From positions 1 to 8,040 of the forward strand of contig JAEUSA010000148.1 in the NCBI GenBank assembly GCA_016788945.1: DNA of 8,040 nt. The letters are read 5' to 3'. The notes under the pieces were generated by a model. The model was not told where the DNA came from, searched no databases, and saw only the letters and a program-made list of their open reading frames with translations. Made by a program: the position numbers and the translations under genes. How positions within the stretch are numbered: position 1 is the first letter of the stretch; each line of letters starts with the position of its first letter. Shown one piece after another: positions 1 through 6,622 of this stretch. This DNA is from Leptospiraceae bacterium. GTDB lineage: Bacteria > Spirochaetota > Leptospiria > Turneriellales > Turneriellaceae.

Positions 1-14
1 CGACATATTCACCA

Positions 15-1298
15 ATGCGTCAGTATTGGTTACGGATTCACGCTATTTTGTGGCAGAGCCTCACGCGCCGGGGCGTACTCGCCGTTCTTGTTTCGCTCGT
101 GCTGACGGGTTTTTACGTGGTGCTCTACTGGTCGTACGATATTGATGCGCTTTATGTTCAGCGGCAACAACAGCAGATTCTCTCATCACTCGATAAGAAA
201 ATCGCCGTTGCCGAACGTTCGGGCGTTGCCGCGCTGCGGGGTCTTCAAGATCAGAAAAAGTTCATCTTTGATAGCCTGAGTTCGGGTAACTACCACGCCT
301 ACCTGCTGCCAGAAAACCGTATTTTCGTCGACCGTCTGCGGCGCGTGCACCGGCAGCCCGTTTCGGCGCTGATCGATAATGCGGCAAAGCAGCTTAATCC
401 CTTGTCGCAACTGTTGCGCGGCCGCGACGCCGATCGCTGGTTTCTCTATGGCTTTCTCTATACGCTGCTCGTTGTATTGATGGGCATTCGCTTTTACCGC
501 CGCTGGCGCAACGATCGGTACCAGAAGATACGCACGCTATCGGTTATGGCGGTGCAGACCCTTCTCGCGTTTGTGTTACCCGGTCTGCTGCTCTATTTTA
601 ATACGAAGGAGTTCTATTTCAGTTATTTCTGGCCGCTCAAGCTCGACTATTTTCTACCTTCGACGTTCAGCGATTATCCCCGCGCGATGGCGCTATGGGC
701 AGTGATGATGGCCTTTATCGCCGTACCGGTGCTGACATATTTTTTCGGCAAACGCTGGTACTGCTCGTGGGTTTGCGGCTGCGGCGCGCTCGCCAATACA
801 CTCGGTGATCCGTTCAGGCAGCTGAGTGATAAGTCGGAGCGTGCCTGGCGCATCGAGCGGGTGACGATCTATTCGGTGCTGGCGATTACCGTTGTCTTGA
901 CTGCGCTGATCTTCATCAATGAATTTCGCGGTGTAAACGACGCTTTCGCCGAATGGGTATTTGGCATGAAGCGCTGGTATGGTTTTTTTATCAGCGCGGG
1001 TTTTGCCGGTGTGATCGGCACAGGCTTTTACCCGCTGATGGGTACACGGGTGTGGTGCCGGTTCGGCTGCCCGCAGGCGGCGATTCTCGGCATTCTGCAG
1101 GTTTTATTCTCGCGGTTTCGCATCACCACGAATGGCGGTCAGTGTATTGCCTGTGGCAACTGCTCGACAAATTGCGAGATGGGTATTGACGTGCGCAGTT
1201 ATGCGATGCGTGGTGAGGATATCAAACGTGCCGCTTGTGTCGGCTGCGGTCTATGCATGTCTGTCTGCCCTCGCGGTGTGCTCAAACTCGAAAATTGA
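15..1298 (+). CDS. Membrane-bound 4Fe-4S polyferredoxin (NapH/CcoG/NosR-like), possibly 5'-partial
   Basis: Integral membrane electron-transfer protein with iron-sulfur clusters. Hydrophobic segments lie at about residues 18-40, 143-160, 173-195, 225-245, 282-302 and 322-342. Cys motifs in order are CSWVCGC (C250, C254, C256), WCRFGCP (C348, C352), CIACGNCSTNC (C377, C380, C383, C387) and CVGCGLCMSVCP (C408, C411, C414, C418). The last two are classical [4Fe-4S] ferredoxin motifs; the intramembrane Cys pairs resemble those of NapH/NosR/CcoG proteins. The physiological partner is not visible. The ATG at 15 has no Shine-Dalgarno sequence and the frame is open to the left edge, so this may be an internal Met of a longer protein. 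I recall related proteins carrying an N-terminal flavin oxidoreductase domain, which could lie upstream; that is inference. A small membrane protein follows 36 bases downstream on the same strand. The family call is strong; the exact role and start are not. Confidence 0.85.
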   Translation: MRQYWLRIHAILWQSLTRRGVLAVLVSLVLTGFYVVLYWSYDIDALYVQRQQQQILSSLDKKIAVAERSGVAALRGLQDQKKFIFDSLSSGNYHAYLLPENRIFVDRLRRVHRQPVSALIDNAAKQLNPLSQLLRGRDADRWFLYGFLYTLLVVLMGIRFYRRWRNDRYQKIRTLSVMAVQTLLAFVLPGLLLYFNTKEFYFSYFWPLKLDYFLPSTFSDYPRAMALWAVMMAFIAVPVLTYFFGKRWYCSWVCGCGALANTLGDPFRQLSDKSERAWRIERVTIYSVLAITVVLTALIFINEFRGVNDAFAEWVFGMKRWYGFFISAGFAGVIGTGFYPLMGTRVWCRFGCPQAAILGILQVLFSRFRITTNGGQCIACGNCSTNCEMGIDVRSYAMRGEDIKRAACVGCGLCMSVCPRGVLKLEN

Positions 1299-1334
1299 TA
1301 TTGAACGTAATGGAATGGCAATAGGGTAGCGTGA

Positions 1335-1649
1335 ATGTTGGTAAAGCTGGAAACAACGAATCCCCATTATATGCGGATCTTTCAATTGCCTTTCGTTGGA
1401 GATACGATATTTTTGCTTGGGTCACTTATCCCCGGTTGGGTGATTGCCTTCGGAATTCAAAAATTGTTGCAGCTCAGTGATGGTGTACAATTGGCTATAT
1501 ACCTTGTTTTGGCTACCCTGACACATGGCGTTCTTTGGTGGTCAGACACAAAGCTCCGCGTTCTCTATGTTCCGCTATGGGCTTGGTTGTTCGCGGGATT
1601 CATCTTTCAGATGTATATTTTGTTAACAGGCTCAAAGATTAGACTCTGA
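1335..1649 (+). CDS. Small three-helix membrane protein, unknown function
   Basis: This 104-residue protein is not one I recognise. Three hydrophobic segments are visible at about residues 24-45, 52-70 and 78-98, joined by short loops, which predicts a small inner-membrane protein without a signal peptide. The ATG at 1335 is preceded by a weak AGGG (1323-1326) eight bases upstream. The gene begins 36 bases after the polyferredoxin stop on the same strand, so co-transcription is possible. Base composition is visibly richer in A/T than the flanking genes (many TTG, TTT, ATT and ATA codons), which could mean recent acquisition or weak codon selection. It could be a subunit or helper of the neighbouring redox protein, but nothing in the sequence proves this. 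The gene ends convergently, 53 bases from the next minus-strand gene. Confidence 0.6.
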   Translation: MLVKLETTNPHYMRIFQLPFVGDTIFLLGSLIPGWVIAFGIQKLLQLSDGVQLAIYLVLATLTHGVLWWSDTKLRVLYVPLWAWLFAGFIFQMYILLTGSKIRL

Positions 1650-1702
1650 CAAAGGCGTTTAGCTCAAATACAGCACGGTCCCTGAGGATTAACCGATTTG
1701 GT

Positions 1703-2467
1703 TCAGGTGTGATCAGTTTTCTGCGGCGTACGGTAGTGCAGAAACACATAGAGCGAAAAGACCTGTGTGAAACTCGCGCCGGCGAGCGCCAGTTCGACGC
1801 CGAGATCGCTGCGTGACCGGTCAAACAGCAGCGCCGCATTCGCGAGCGAAAAAATCACGGCGGCCGCAAGCGACAGTGCACTCCAGGCATGGCGATCGCG
1901 GATAACCAGCATCAACGTGATTGCCATATACAGCAAAAGTTGCACGATGCCCAATGCCAGTGGAGCCGCAGTGGCGGCAAAACTCAGATCGAGCCCGGCA
2001 TACAGCAGCACGGTGGTGATCAGCGCAATTGCGTAGATGCCGATCGGAACCAGATCGCGCTTTTCATCAACCTCGCGCCGGTATGCAGAACGCAATTGCC
2101 ATAACCATGCCGCGGTGAGCGAAAAGATATGCGTCGCGACCGCGTGTAGCCAAGCAAGCAGCAGACCCGTGGCCTCGCCCTGCTGGCGATCGGCTGCCAC
2201 CATCACATGGCGCACCAGCGGCAGAAAGCTCAGCAGGTGCGGCAGGTGCATGATAATCGGCACGGGATACTTTTTGGTGCGCCAAGAAATAAAGAAGGCA
2301 ATGAGCAGCCATTGCAGGTAAGTCGCGGTCAGGTAGGCCAACGGCAGAATTTCGCGCCAGAAGCGTTGATCAGGGAATTTATAGGCAAGTACAAGGTGCG
2401 CGGCAAGAAAACCAAGCTGCAACGGCAGCGCCACAACGAGCAGAACGGACAGCTTAATCGGCGTCAC
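1703..2467 (-). CDS. Multi-pass membrane protein of unknown function, coupled to pgsA
   Basis: A 254-residue, very hydrophobic protein with about seven or eight membrane segments, near residues 5-28, 40-61, 69-90, 99-123, 140-158, 163-189, 196-215 and 226-244. I do not recognise it with confidence. The C-terminal third faintly recalls the YhhN/lysoplasmalogenase family, but the diagnostic acidic residues are not clearly present, so no function is assigned. The start is a GTG at 2467; the frame has a TAA just upstream (nine bases before the GTG) and no ATG nearby. An AAAAGG lies only a few bases before the GTG, closer than usual. The GTG lies inside the end of pgsA, so the two genes overlap by 14 bases in different frames. 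That suggests translational coupling and a role linked to membrane lipids or the envelope. It is the last gene of the lspA-purA-pgsA run. Confidence 0.75.
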   Translation of the reverse strand: MTPIKLSVLLVVALPLQLGFLAAHLVLAYKFPDQRFWREILPLAYLTATYLQWLLIAFFISWRTKKYPVPIIMHLPHLLSFLPLVRHVMVAADRQQGEATGLLLAWLHAVATHIFSLTAAWLWQLRSAYRREVDEKRDLVPIGIYAIALITTVLLYAGLDLSFAATAAPLALGIVQLLLYMAITLMLVIRDRHAWSALSLAAAVIFSLANAALLFDRSRSDLGVELALAGASFTQVFSLYVFLHYRTPQKTDHT

Positions 2468-3023
2468 TACCTTTTAATATCGTGCGTCCGTACGTCTTAG
2501 TGTAGGCGAAAATACCGCCGGCAAACACAAAGAGCAGGGGGGGGATGGTAAATTCACGGTAAGGCCAGTTAAACAGATAAAAAAGGCCTGAGACCGAAAT
2601 TAATCCTACCCCGACCTTGCCCCAATAGTTGGGTTTGCCGAGCACATTGCGCTTAATGAGCAGATACCCGCCGCCGACAGTACCGATCACCTCGCGCAGG
2701 GCAACAATCACCGCGACCCACAGCGGAAATTCGCGGTAATAGACGAGTAGAAAAAGACCTGAGACGATCACGATCTTGTCGGCGATCGGGTCAAGATATT
2801 GTCCGAGTGGGGTCTCTTGACCGAGCTTGCGAGCCAGATAACCGTCGAGGTAATCGGTCAGCGTCATGAAAGCCAGCGTAACGCCGGTGTAGAGGCGAAT
2901 GCGTTCTATATCGTGCGGGTGCGCGAGAATATACCACAAAGCGGGAATTCCGAGAATGCGCGACAGCGAAAGCACGTTCGAGATCGTGAGAATGCGGTAG
3001 GTGAAAAGTTCTCTGACTGTCAT
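2454..3023 (-). CDS. pgsA: CDP-diacylglycerol--glycerol-3-phosphate 3-phosphatidyltransferase
   Basis: Makes phosphatidylglycerol phosphate from CDP-diacylglycerol and sn-glycerol-3-phosphate, the committed step to phosphatidylglycerol and cardiolipin, in the inner membrane. The full CDP-alcohol phosphotransferase signature D-x2-D-G-x2-A-R-x8-G-x3-D-x3-D is present with D57, D60, G61, A64, R65, G74, D78 and D82. Membrane helices surround it at about residues 17-36, 45-58, 84-113, 129-148 and 156-174. The length (189 aa) is normal for PgsA. The ATG at 3023 is the first start in frame after two in-frame TGA codons just upstream; the Shine-Dalgarno is weak. It lies 87 bases downstream of purA on the same strand and overlaps the next gene by 14 bases. 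Other CDP-alcohol transferases such as cardiolipin or phosphatidylserine synthases share the motif, but size and N-terminus (residues 14-31, ISNVLSLSRILGIPALWY) fit PgsA best. Confidence 0.92.
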   Translation of the reverse strand: MTVRELFTYRILTISNVLSLSRILGIPALWYILAHPHDIERIRLYTGVTLAFMTLTDYLDGYLARKLGQETPLGQYLDPIADKIVIVSGLFLLVYYREFPLWVAVIVALREVIGTVGGGYLLIKRNVLGKPNYWGKVGVGLISVSGLFYLFNWPYREFTIPPLLFVFAGGIFAYTKTYGRTILKGSDAD

Positions 3024-3110
3024 GTTAATGCCGTCGTCTCATCATCTGCGCCGCACGTGTTCTGCACGCCCGCATCGGAGTGAACACATTGCCCCTGCAG
3101 GGCTGCGGCA

Positions 3111-4382
3111 TCATTTTATCGCAATGGTGTTTTCGCGTGCCGGGCCGACGGAAATCCAAGCGATCGGAACACCGCAATATTTTGCGAGGGCATCGACATA
3201 CTTACGCGCATTCTTCGGCAGGTTTTTCAGTTTTGTGATGTGCGAAGTGGGTTCGTTCCAGCCGGGAAATTCTTCATAGATCACTTTGACATCCGCCACA
3301 CTGCATGAAGGAAAATAGTCTATGCGCTTGCCGTTGAGTTCATAGCCGGTCGCTACCTTGATCGTCTTGAACTGGTCGAGTACGTCGATCTTCGTGAGTG
3401 CAATGGCGGAGAGACCGTTGATGCGCGCCGCATGGCGTACGACTTCGGCGTCAAACCAGCCGCAACGGCGCGGCCGGCCTGTGACGCTGCCGAATTCATT
3501 GCCTGCCTTGCGCAGAATCTCTCCCTCTTCACCGAAGCATTCGGTCGGGTAAGGGCCTTCGCCGACGCGTGTCGAATAGGCTTTCGCGATACCGATCACG
3601 CTCTTGAGATAACGAAAAGAAATTCCGCTGCCTGACAATGCACCGCCCGTAGTCGGGTTTGAACTCGTGACATAGGGGTAGGTGCCGAAATCGAGGTCGA
3701 GCATTGTGCCCTGTGCGCCTTCGAGCAGAATACGTTTGCCCGAGGCGAGCTCCATGTTGAGATAGTAAGGACAATTGACGATCATGTCGCGGATCTTTTC
3801 GCGCAGAGTCATAAGCTTGTCTTTGAGTTCGTTGAGGTTTACCGGCGGAGCATCGTACATGCGGGTGAGTAGCTTGTTCTTCTGTTCAACAAGCCGCGGC
3901 AGCGTTTCGCTGAAGAAAGCATCGCTATAGAGCATGCCGATGCGGATACCTTGCCGGTTTACCTTGTCAGAATAGCAGGCACCGATGCCGCGTTTTGTCG
4001 TGCCGATCTTGTGCGCGCCCGACGCTTCTTCGCTGCGCACGTCGATTTCTTTGTGGTAGGGCATCAGCAGGTGCGCATTGTCGGCGATGCGTAGCCGGCC
4101 CATCGGATTTACGCCCTTGGCTTCGAGTTCGCCGATTTCTTGAAACATGGCATCGGGGTCGATTACCATGCCGCCGCCGAGCACACAGATGGTGCGCGGA
4201 TAGAGAATACCGCTTGGTATTAAACGGAAGATGTACTTGTCTTCACCTACCTTGACGGTGTGGCCGGCGTTGGCGCCGCCCTGATAACGTACGACGATGT
4301 CGGTCTCTTTCGCAAGGTAGTCGATAACCTTTGCTTTACCTTCGTCGCCCCATTGCGTTCCGACGATCAGTGTTGCCGGCAT
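3111..4382 (-). CDS. purA: Adenylosuccinate synthetase
   Basis: Cytosolic enzyme that joins IMP and aspartate using GTP to form adenylosuccinate, the first step from IMP to AMP. It has 423 aa, normal for PurA. Visible motifs are the N-terminal QWGDEGKAK with catalytic D13, NAGHT with catalytic H41, the IMP-loop region KIGTTKRGIG, TGRPRRCGWFD (the substrate-binding arginine loop) and TKID (guanine-specificity motif). Two signature positions differ from the E. coli-like consensus: GDEGKGK is GDEGKAK (A17), and GIGPAY is GIGACY. I recall the first variant in Leptospira PurA. The frame is open about 100 codons further upstream through lspA, but the true start is the ATG at 4382: homology begins there and an AAGAAGG Shine-Dalgarno sits six bases before it. 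Only one base separates it from the lspA stop (TAACATG), indicating translational coupling. Confidence 0.97.
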   Translation of the reverse strand: MPATLIVGTQWGDEGKAKVIDYLAKETDIVVRYQGGANAGHTVKVGEDKYIFRLIPSGILYPRTICVLGGGMVIDPDAMFQEIGELEAKGVNPMGRLRIADNAHLLMPYHKEIDVRSEEASGAHKIGTTKRGIGACYSDKVNRQGIRIGMLYSDAFFSETLPRLVEQKNKLLTRMYDAPPVNLNELKDKLMTLREKIRDMIVNCPYYLNMELASGKRILLEGAQGTMLDLDFGTYPYVTSSNPTTGGALSGSGISFRYLKSVIGIAKAYSTRVGEGPYPTECFGEEGEILRKAGNEFGSVTGRPRRCGWFDAEVVRHAARINGLSAIALTKIDVLDQFKTIKVATGYELNGKRIDYFPSCSVADVKVIYEEFPGWNEPTSHITKLKNLPKNARKYVDALAKYCGVPIAWISVGPARENTIAIK

Positions 4383-4383
4383 G

Positions 4384-4920
4384 TTAGGCCTTCTTTTGCC
4401 CTTGTTCTTGCGCGCCCGCGGCTGCCGCCTGTTTTTCGGCTTTTTCAAAGCGGTAGAAGGCAATTGCGAGCAAGAATGCGCCGACGCAGATAAATGCATC
4501 GGCAATGTTGAATATGAACCAGCGGAATGACCCCAGCCGGATGTCGATGAAATCGACAACACCCGGTGTCGAGCCGTAGAAACGGTCGGTGAAGTTACCG
4601 AGCGCACCACCGAGAATTGCGGCGATCGCGAGCGTAAAAATCTTTGAATCTTCAGCGCTGCGGTAATAATAATAGAGCAGGAAAATGATGGCAAAGCCGG
4701 TTAGAACCTGAAACAGCCAAGCATGGCCCTGCATCATACCAAACACGCCGCCTTCGTTGCGTGTCAGCGTAAAATACAGAAACTTATTGATGACGGTTTC
4801 TGACTGCCCCATCGCAGGCAACCGCTTCAGAATCCAGAGTTTTGAAAGCAGGTCGGCGACGTATACGACAACCAGAACGGTAAAAAAGGGCGGGGTAAAC
4901 TTAATGCGCCAGCGTGACAT
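4384..4920 (-). CDS. lspA: Lipoprotein signal peptidase (signal peptidase II)
   Basis: Inner-membrane aspartyl protease that removes the signal peptide from diacylglyceryl-modified prolipoproteins. Four hydrophobic segments lie at about residues 11-31, 66-86, 94-110 and 133-156, the LspA topology. Conserved elements are D23 in the first helix, TRNEGGVFGM (52-61), GALGNFTDR (105-113), GVVDFID with catalytic D123, and FNIADAFICVG with catalytic D141, so the enzyme should be active. The length (178 aa) is slightly above average because of a hydrophilic Ala/Gln/Lys-rich C-terminal tail (about 159-178). The ATG at 4920 is the only start in frame after an upstream TAG; no clear Shine-Dalgarno precedes it. 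First gene of the minus-strand run, one base ahead of purA, and divergent from the M23-like gene. Confidence 0.96.
   Translation of the reverse strand: MSRWRIKFTPPFFTVLVVVYVADLLSKLWILKRLPAMGQSETVINKFLYFTLTRNEGGVFGMMQGHAWLFQVLTGFAIIFLLYYYYRSAEDSKIFTLAIAAILGGALGNFTDRFYGSTPGVVDFIDIRLGSFRWFIFNIADAFICVGAFLLAIAFYRFEKAEKQAAAAGAQEQGQKKA
4389..4395 (-). promoter_or_regulatory. Shine-Dalgarno of purA inside the end of lspA
   Basis: Read on the minus strand the sequence is AAGAAGG, followed by the six-base spacer CCTAAC and the ATG at 4382. It lies within the last codons of lspA and decides the purA start, since the same frame stays open far upstream. Terminating ribosomes on lspA would be placed directly over it, consistent with coupled translation. 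Confidence 0.75.
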
Positions 4921-5077
4921 TAAGGCAGCATGGGTAAGCGAAACACCGCTACAAGCCTAAATGGCCTTGGTGGCCGCGTGCATATTCTGTGCGTTGAGCA
5001 ACTCAGCTCAAACATTGGCAGATGACCGACTTTGATTTGACGGTGCAAAATGTGCTCTCAGCGTGACTGAGCAGTCT
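4921..5077. promoter_or_regulatory. Divergent intergenic region between lspA and the M23-like gene
   Basis: About 150 bases separate the two divergent starts, so promoters for both runs should lie here. I looked on both strands for -35/-10 pairs and found none convincing. TTGGCA at 5015-5020 is a fair plus-strand -35 match but has no matching -10 at 16-18 bases. TTGAGC on the minus strand (5011-5006) is followed 18 bases later by only a poor -10 (GAATAT). A small inverted repeat (4994-5011) sits in the middle. The promoter function is inferred from layout, not from motifs. Confidence 0.45.
4994..5011. repeat. Inverted repeat TTGAGC-N6-GCTCAA
   Basis: Perfect six-base arms (4994-4999 and 5006-5011) flank the six bases AACTCA, midway between two divergent genes. 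The position suits an operator or a small hairpin, but the arms are short enough to occur by chance. Confidence 0.3.
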
Positions 5078-6211
5078 ATGAAGAAAAAGATACCGTCGCG
5101 CGGCAAGAAGGGCCGTGAACTGCCGCAGGCTGCCAGCCCATCACCGCAGGTCGAACCGGCAGCAGCGAGACCTGGTAAGGCCGGCACCCTCGCAGGCTGG
5201 GCCGAAAAGGGCAAAGCGACGGTCAAAATGGCGGCGCCGGCACTCGGAAAGGTCGCTCGCAGTCAGCAGAAGATTCTCGCTTGGATCAAGAAAAAGCGGA
5301 ATGAGCGGCTCACGCTGATGTTCATTCCGCACAATGAACTCAAAATACGCAATTACCACATCAGCAACCTGACACTGATTATTATGACCTCGGTATTGGG
5401 GCTCGTGCTCTTGGTCAGCGCCTTTCTGGTAATACGGCACAACAGTACGATACAAGAAGTCGACAAGCTGCGTGTTTCGCACAAAGACGCCGAGGTTCAG
5501 TTTGCCAAGGTGCGGCAAGAGATTATCGAACTCAGCAAATCGTACGAAGACATCAGGCAGAATTTGTCTTCTCTACAATCATTGTCGTCGCGCGGCTCGT
5601 CGACGGAAAAGCCGCAGACCAATGCGGTAACGCCGGATAATTTTGCCGCGCAGCTCGCCGAGTTGCAGCAGAAGACGAGCCAGAGCAAAGATCCGGAGAA
5701 AATTCCGCTCGAAATCTTTCTCATGAACCGCATGCTGCACGATATGGAAATTTCGCGCGGCTCGCTCGGCCAAGTACAGGATTATCTGAAAAAGCGCGAG
5801 CGCGTGTTGAAAAATACTCCCACCATCTGGCCCGCGCAGGGTTACATCATCAATCCATTTGGTTTTATTCGTATGGCGCACCGGCTGAATGTGGCGTACA
5901 ATGCCGGCGTCGACATCGCCGTGCCGCATGGTGCGGCTGTGCAGGCCACCGCACCGGGAATCGTGGTGAGCATCAACAAAGAGTCCAATTTGACGTACAC
6001 GATGCGCATCCGCCATAATTACGGTTACGAAACAGTCTACAAGGGTATTGAAATGGTCACCGTTTCTCAGGAAGAAAAAGTTAACAAGGGTGAACAGATT
6101 GGTCACGTCGGTCATGCCGATGACAACTTTGAAAGTATTCTGCACTACGAGGTGCATATCGGGGTCGAAGCGGTTAACCCGATGCCGTATTTGCCGCTCG
6201 CGGGAGCATAA
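5078..6211 (+). CDS. Membrane-anchored coiled-coil protein with degenerate M23/LytM domain
   Basis: A 377-residue bitopic protein. Residues 1-95 are basic and Ala/Pro/Lys-rich (cytoplasmic), 98-119 form one transmembrane helix, about 124-205 look coiled-coil, and about 250-375 form a periplasmic LytM/M23 fold (Y274-NAGVD, GYETVY, VNKGEQIGHVG, LHYEVH). Active M23 peptidases use HxxxD, a catalytic His after the TxY strand, and HxH. Here the first His is N275 (D279 kept), the catalytic position is G323, and HxH is I354-L-H356. Two of four key His/Asp ligand positions and the catalytic His are thus lost, so hydrolysis is unlikely. By analogy with degenerate LytM factors such as EnvC, it may regulate or scaffold another enzyme. 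The bactofilin gene begins 3 bases after the stop. I chose the ATG at 5078, with a minimal GAG upstream; an in-frame GTG at 5063 would add five residues. Confidence 0.88.
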   Translation: MKKKIPSRGKKGRELPQAASPSPQVEPAAARPGKAGTLAGWAEKGKATVKMAAPALGKVARSQQKILAWIKKKRNERLTLMFIPHNELKIRNYHISNLTLIIMTSVLGLVLLVSAFLVIRHNSTIQEVDKLRVSHKDAEVQFAKVRQEIIELSKSYEDIRQNLSSLQSLSSRGSSTEKPQTNAVTPDNFAAQLAELQQKTSQSKDPEKIPLEIFLMNRMLHDMEISRGSLGQVQDYLKKRERVLKNTPTIWPAQGYIINPFGFIRMAHRLNVAYNAGVDIAVPHGAAVQATAPGIVVSINKESNLTYTMRIRHNYGYETVYKGIEMVTVSQEEKVNKGEQIGHVGHADDNFESILHYEVHIGVEAVNPMPYLPLAGA

Positions 6212-6214
6212 TTC

Positions 6215-6568
6215 ATGAAAAAATCAGATGCAGTGGCGGTGGTTTCAAGTTACGTGGGGCAGGGTGACAGCTTTCACGGCGACTTTCAGCTTACCGGCGC
6301 TCTGCGCGTTGACGGCACAGTTTCGGGCACCGTGCGCTCAACGAGTCAGGTGATCATTGGCCCGGCCGGTCATATCAAAACCAATGTCGAAGCAGAAAGT
6401 GTGATCGTTTCCGGGCGGGTCGACGGTAATATCTATGCTCTTGATTTCGTGCACCTGCTCAAAAATGCCCGCGTAATGGGCGACATCGTCGCAGCGAACC
6501 TTCTCGTCGACGAGGGTGTCATTTTCGAAGGCCGTGCAAAAATCAACCACCTGAATGTCGGTGGTTAA
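6215..6568 (+). CDS. Bactofilin (DUF583 family cytoskeletal polymer)
   Basis: A 117-residue protein with the bactofilin beta-helix repeat pattern over about residues 18-110: GDFQLTGALRVDGTVSGTV, then VIIGPAGHIKTNVEA, VIVSGRVDGNIYA, ARVMGDIVAANLLVDEG and FEGRAKI. Bactofilins self-assemble into non-polar filaments on the inner face of the membrane and position cell-wall enzymes or shape determinants. Short flanking tails (about 17 residues before and 7 after the core) are typical. The ATG at 6215 has a good Shine-Dalgarno, GGGAG at 6202-6206, eight bases upstream and inside the end of the preceding gene. Only three bases separate it from that gene's stop, so the M23-like protein and bactofilin are almost certainly made together. 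M23-family proteins beside bactofilins are a known arrangement, for example in Helicobacter shape genes. Confidence 0.94.
   Translation: MKKSDAVAVVSSYVGQGDSFHGDFQLTGALRVDGTVSGTVRSTSQVIIGPAGHIKTNVEAESVIVSGRVDGNIYALDFVHLLKNARVMGDIVAANLLVDEGVIFEGRAKINHLNVGG
6545..6566. repeat. Hairpin overlapping the bactofilin stop codon
   Basis: AACCACC (6545-6551) and GGTGGTT (6560-6566) form a perfect seven-base stem with an eight-base loop, and the right arm runs into the TAA stop. No T-run follows on the plus strand (AAAACTCC), so it is not a standard intrinsic terminator. It could act as an mRNA-end or processing structure between bactofilin and the next gene. Confidence 0.3.
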
Positions 6569-6574
6569 AACTCC

Positions 6575-6587
6575 ATAACGAAGTTAT
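6575..6587. repeat. Short inverted repeat ATAAC-GAA-GTTAT
   Basis: Five-base perfect arms with a three-base spacer in the 54-base gap between bactofilin and the DUF327 gene. A TATAAA at 6600-6605 lies downstream but lacks a proper -35 element, so a separate promoter for the next gene is only possible. Confidence 0.25.
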
Positions 6588-6622
6588 CCTTAGGTGCTGT
6601 ATAAATCTGCCGATAATCGGGT

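Noticed and set aside
1681..1707. Possible terminator hairpin between the convergent membrane-protein genes (CCTG / AACC-N5-GGTT / CAGG)
   Set aside because: The stem needs a six-base bulge and has no adjacent T-run; too weak to annotate.
3091..3103. GCCC-N5-GGGC hairpin between purA and pgsA
   Set aside because: Only a four-base stem without a T-run, inside a same-strand gene run; not a supported terminator.
4383..4694. Upstream extension of the purA frame by about 100 codons
   Set aside because: It overlaps the well-supported lspA gene in another frame, has no family similarity, and PurA homology plus a Shine-Dalgarno start exactly at 4382.
5579..6157. Long minus-strand open frame opposite the M23-like gene
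   Set aside because: It is antisense to a well-supported gene, has no recognisable domain, and is a typical shadow frame in GC-rich DNA.
6575..6587. loxP-like arm (ACGAAGTTAT matches ten bases of a loxP arm)
   Set aside because: There is no second arm at the required distance and no spacer of the right form; chance similarity within a short inverted repeat.
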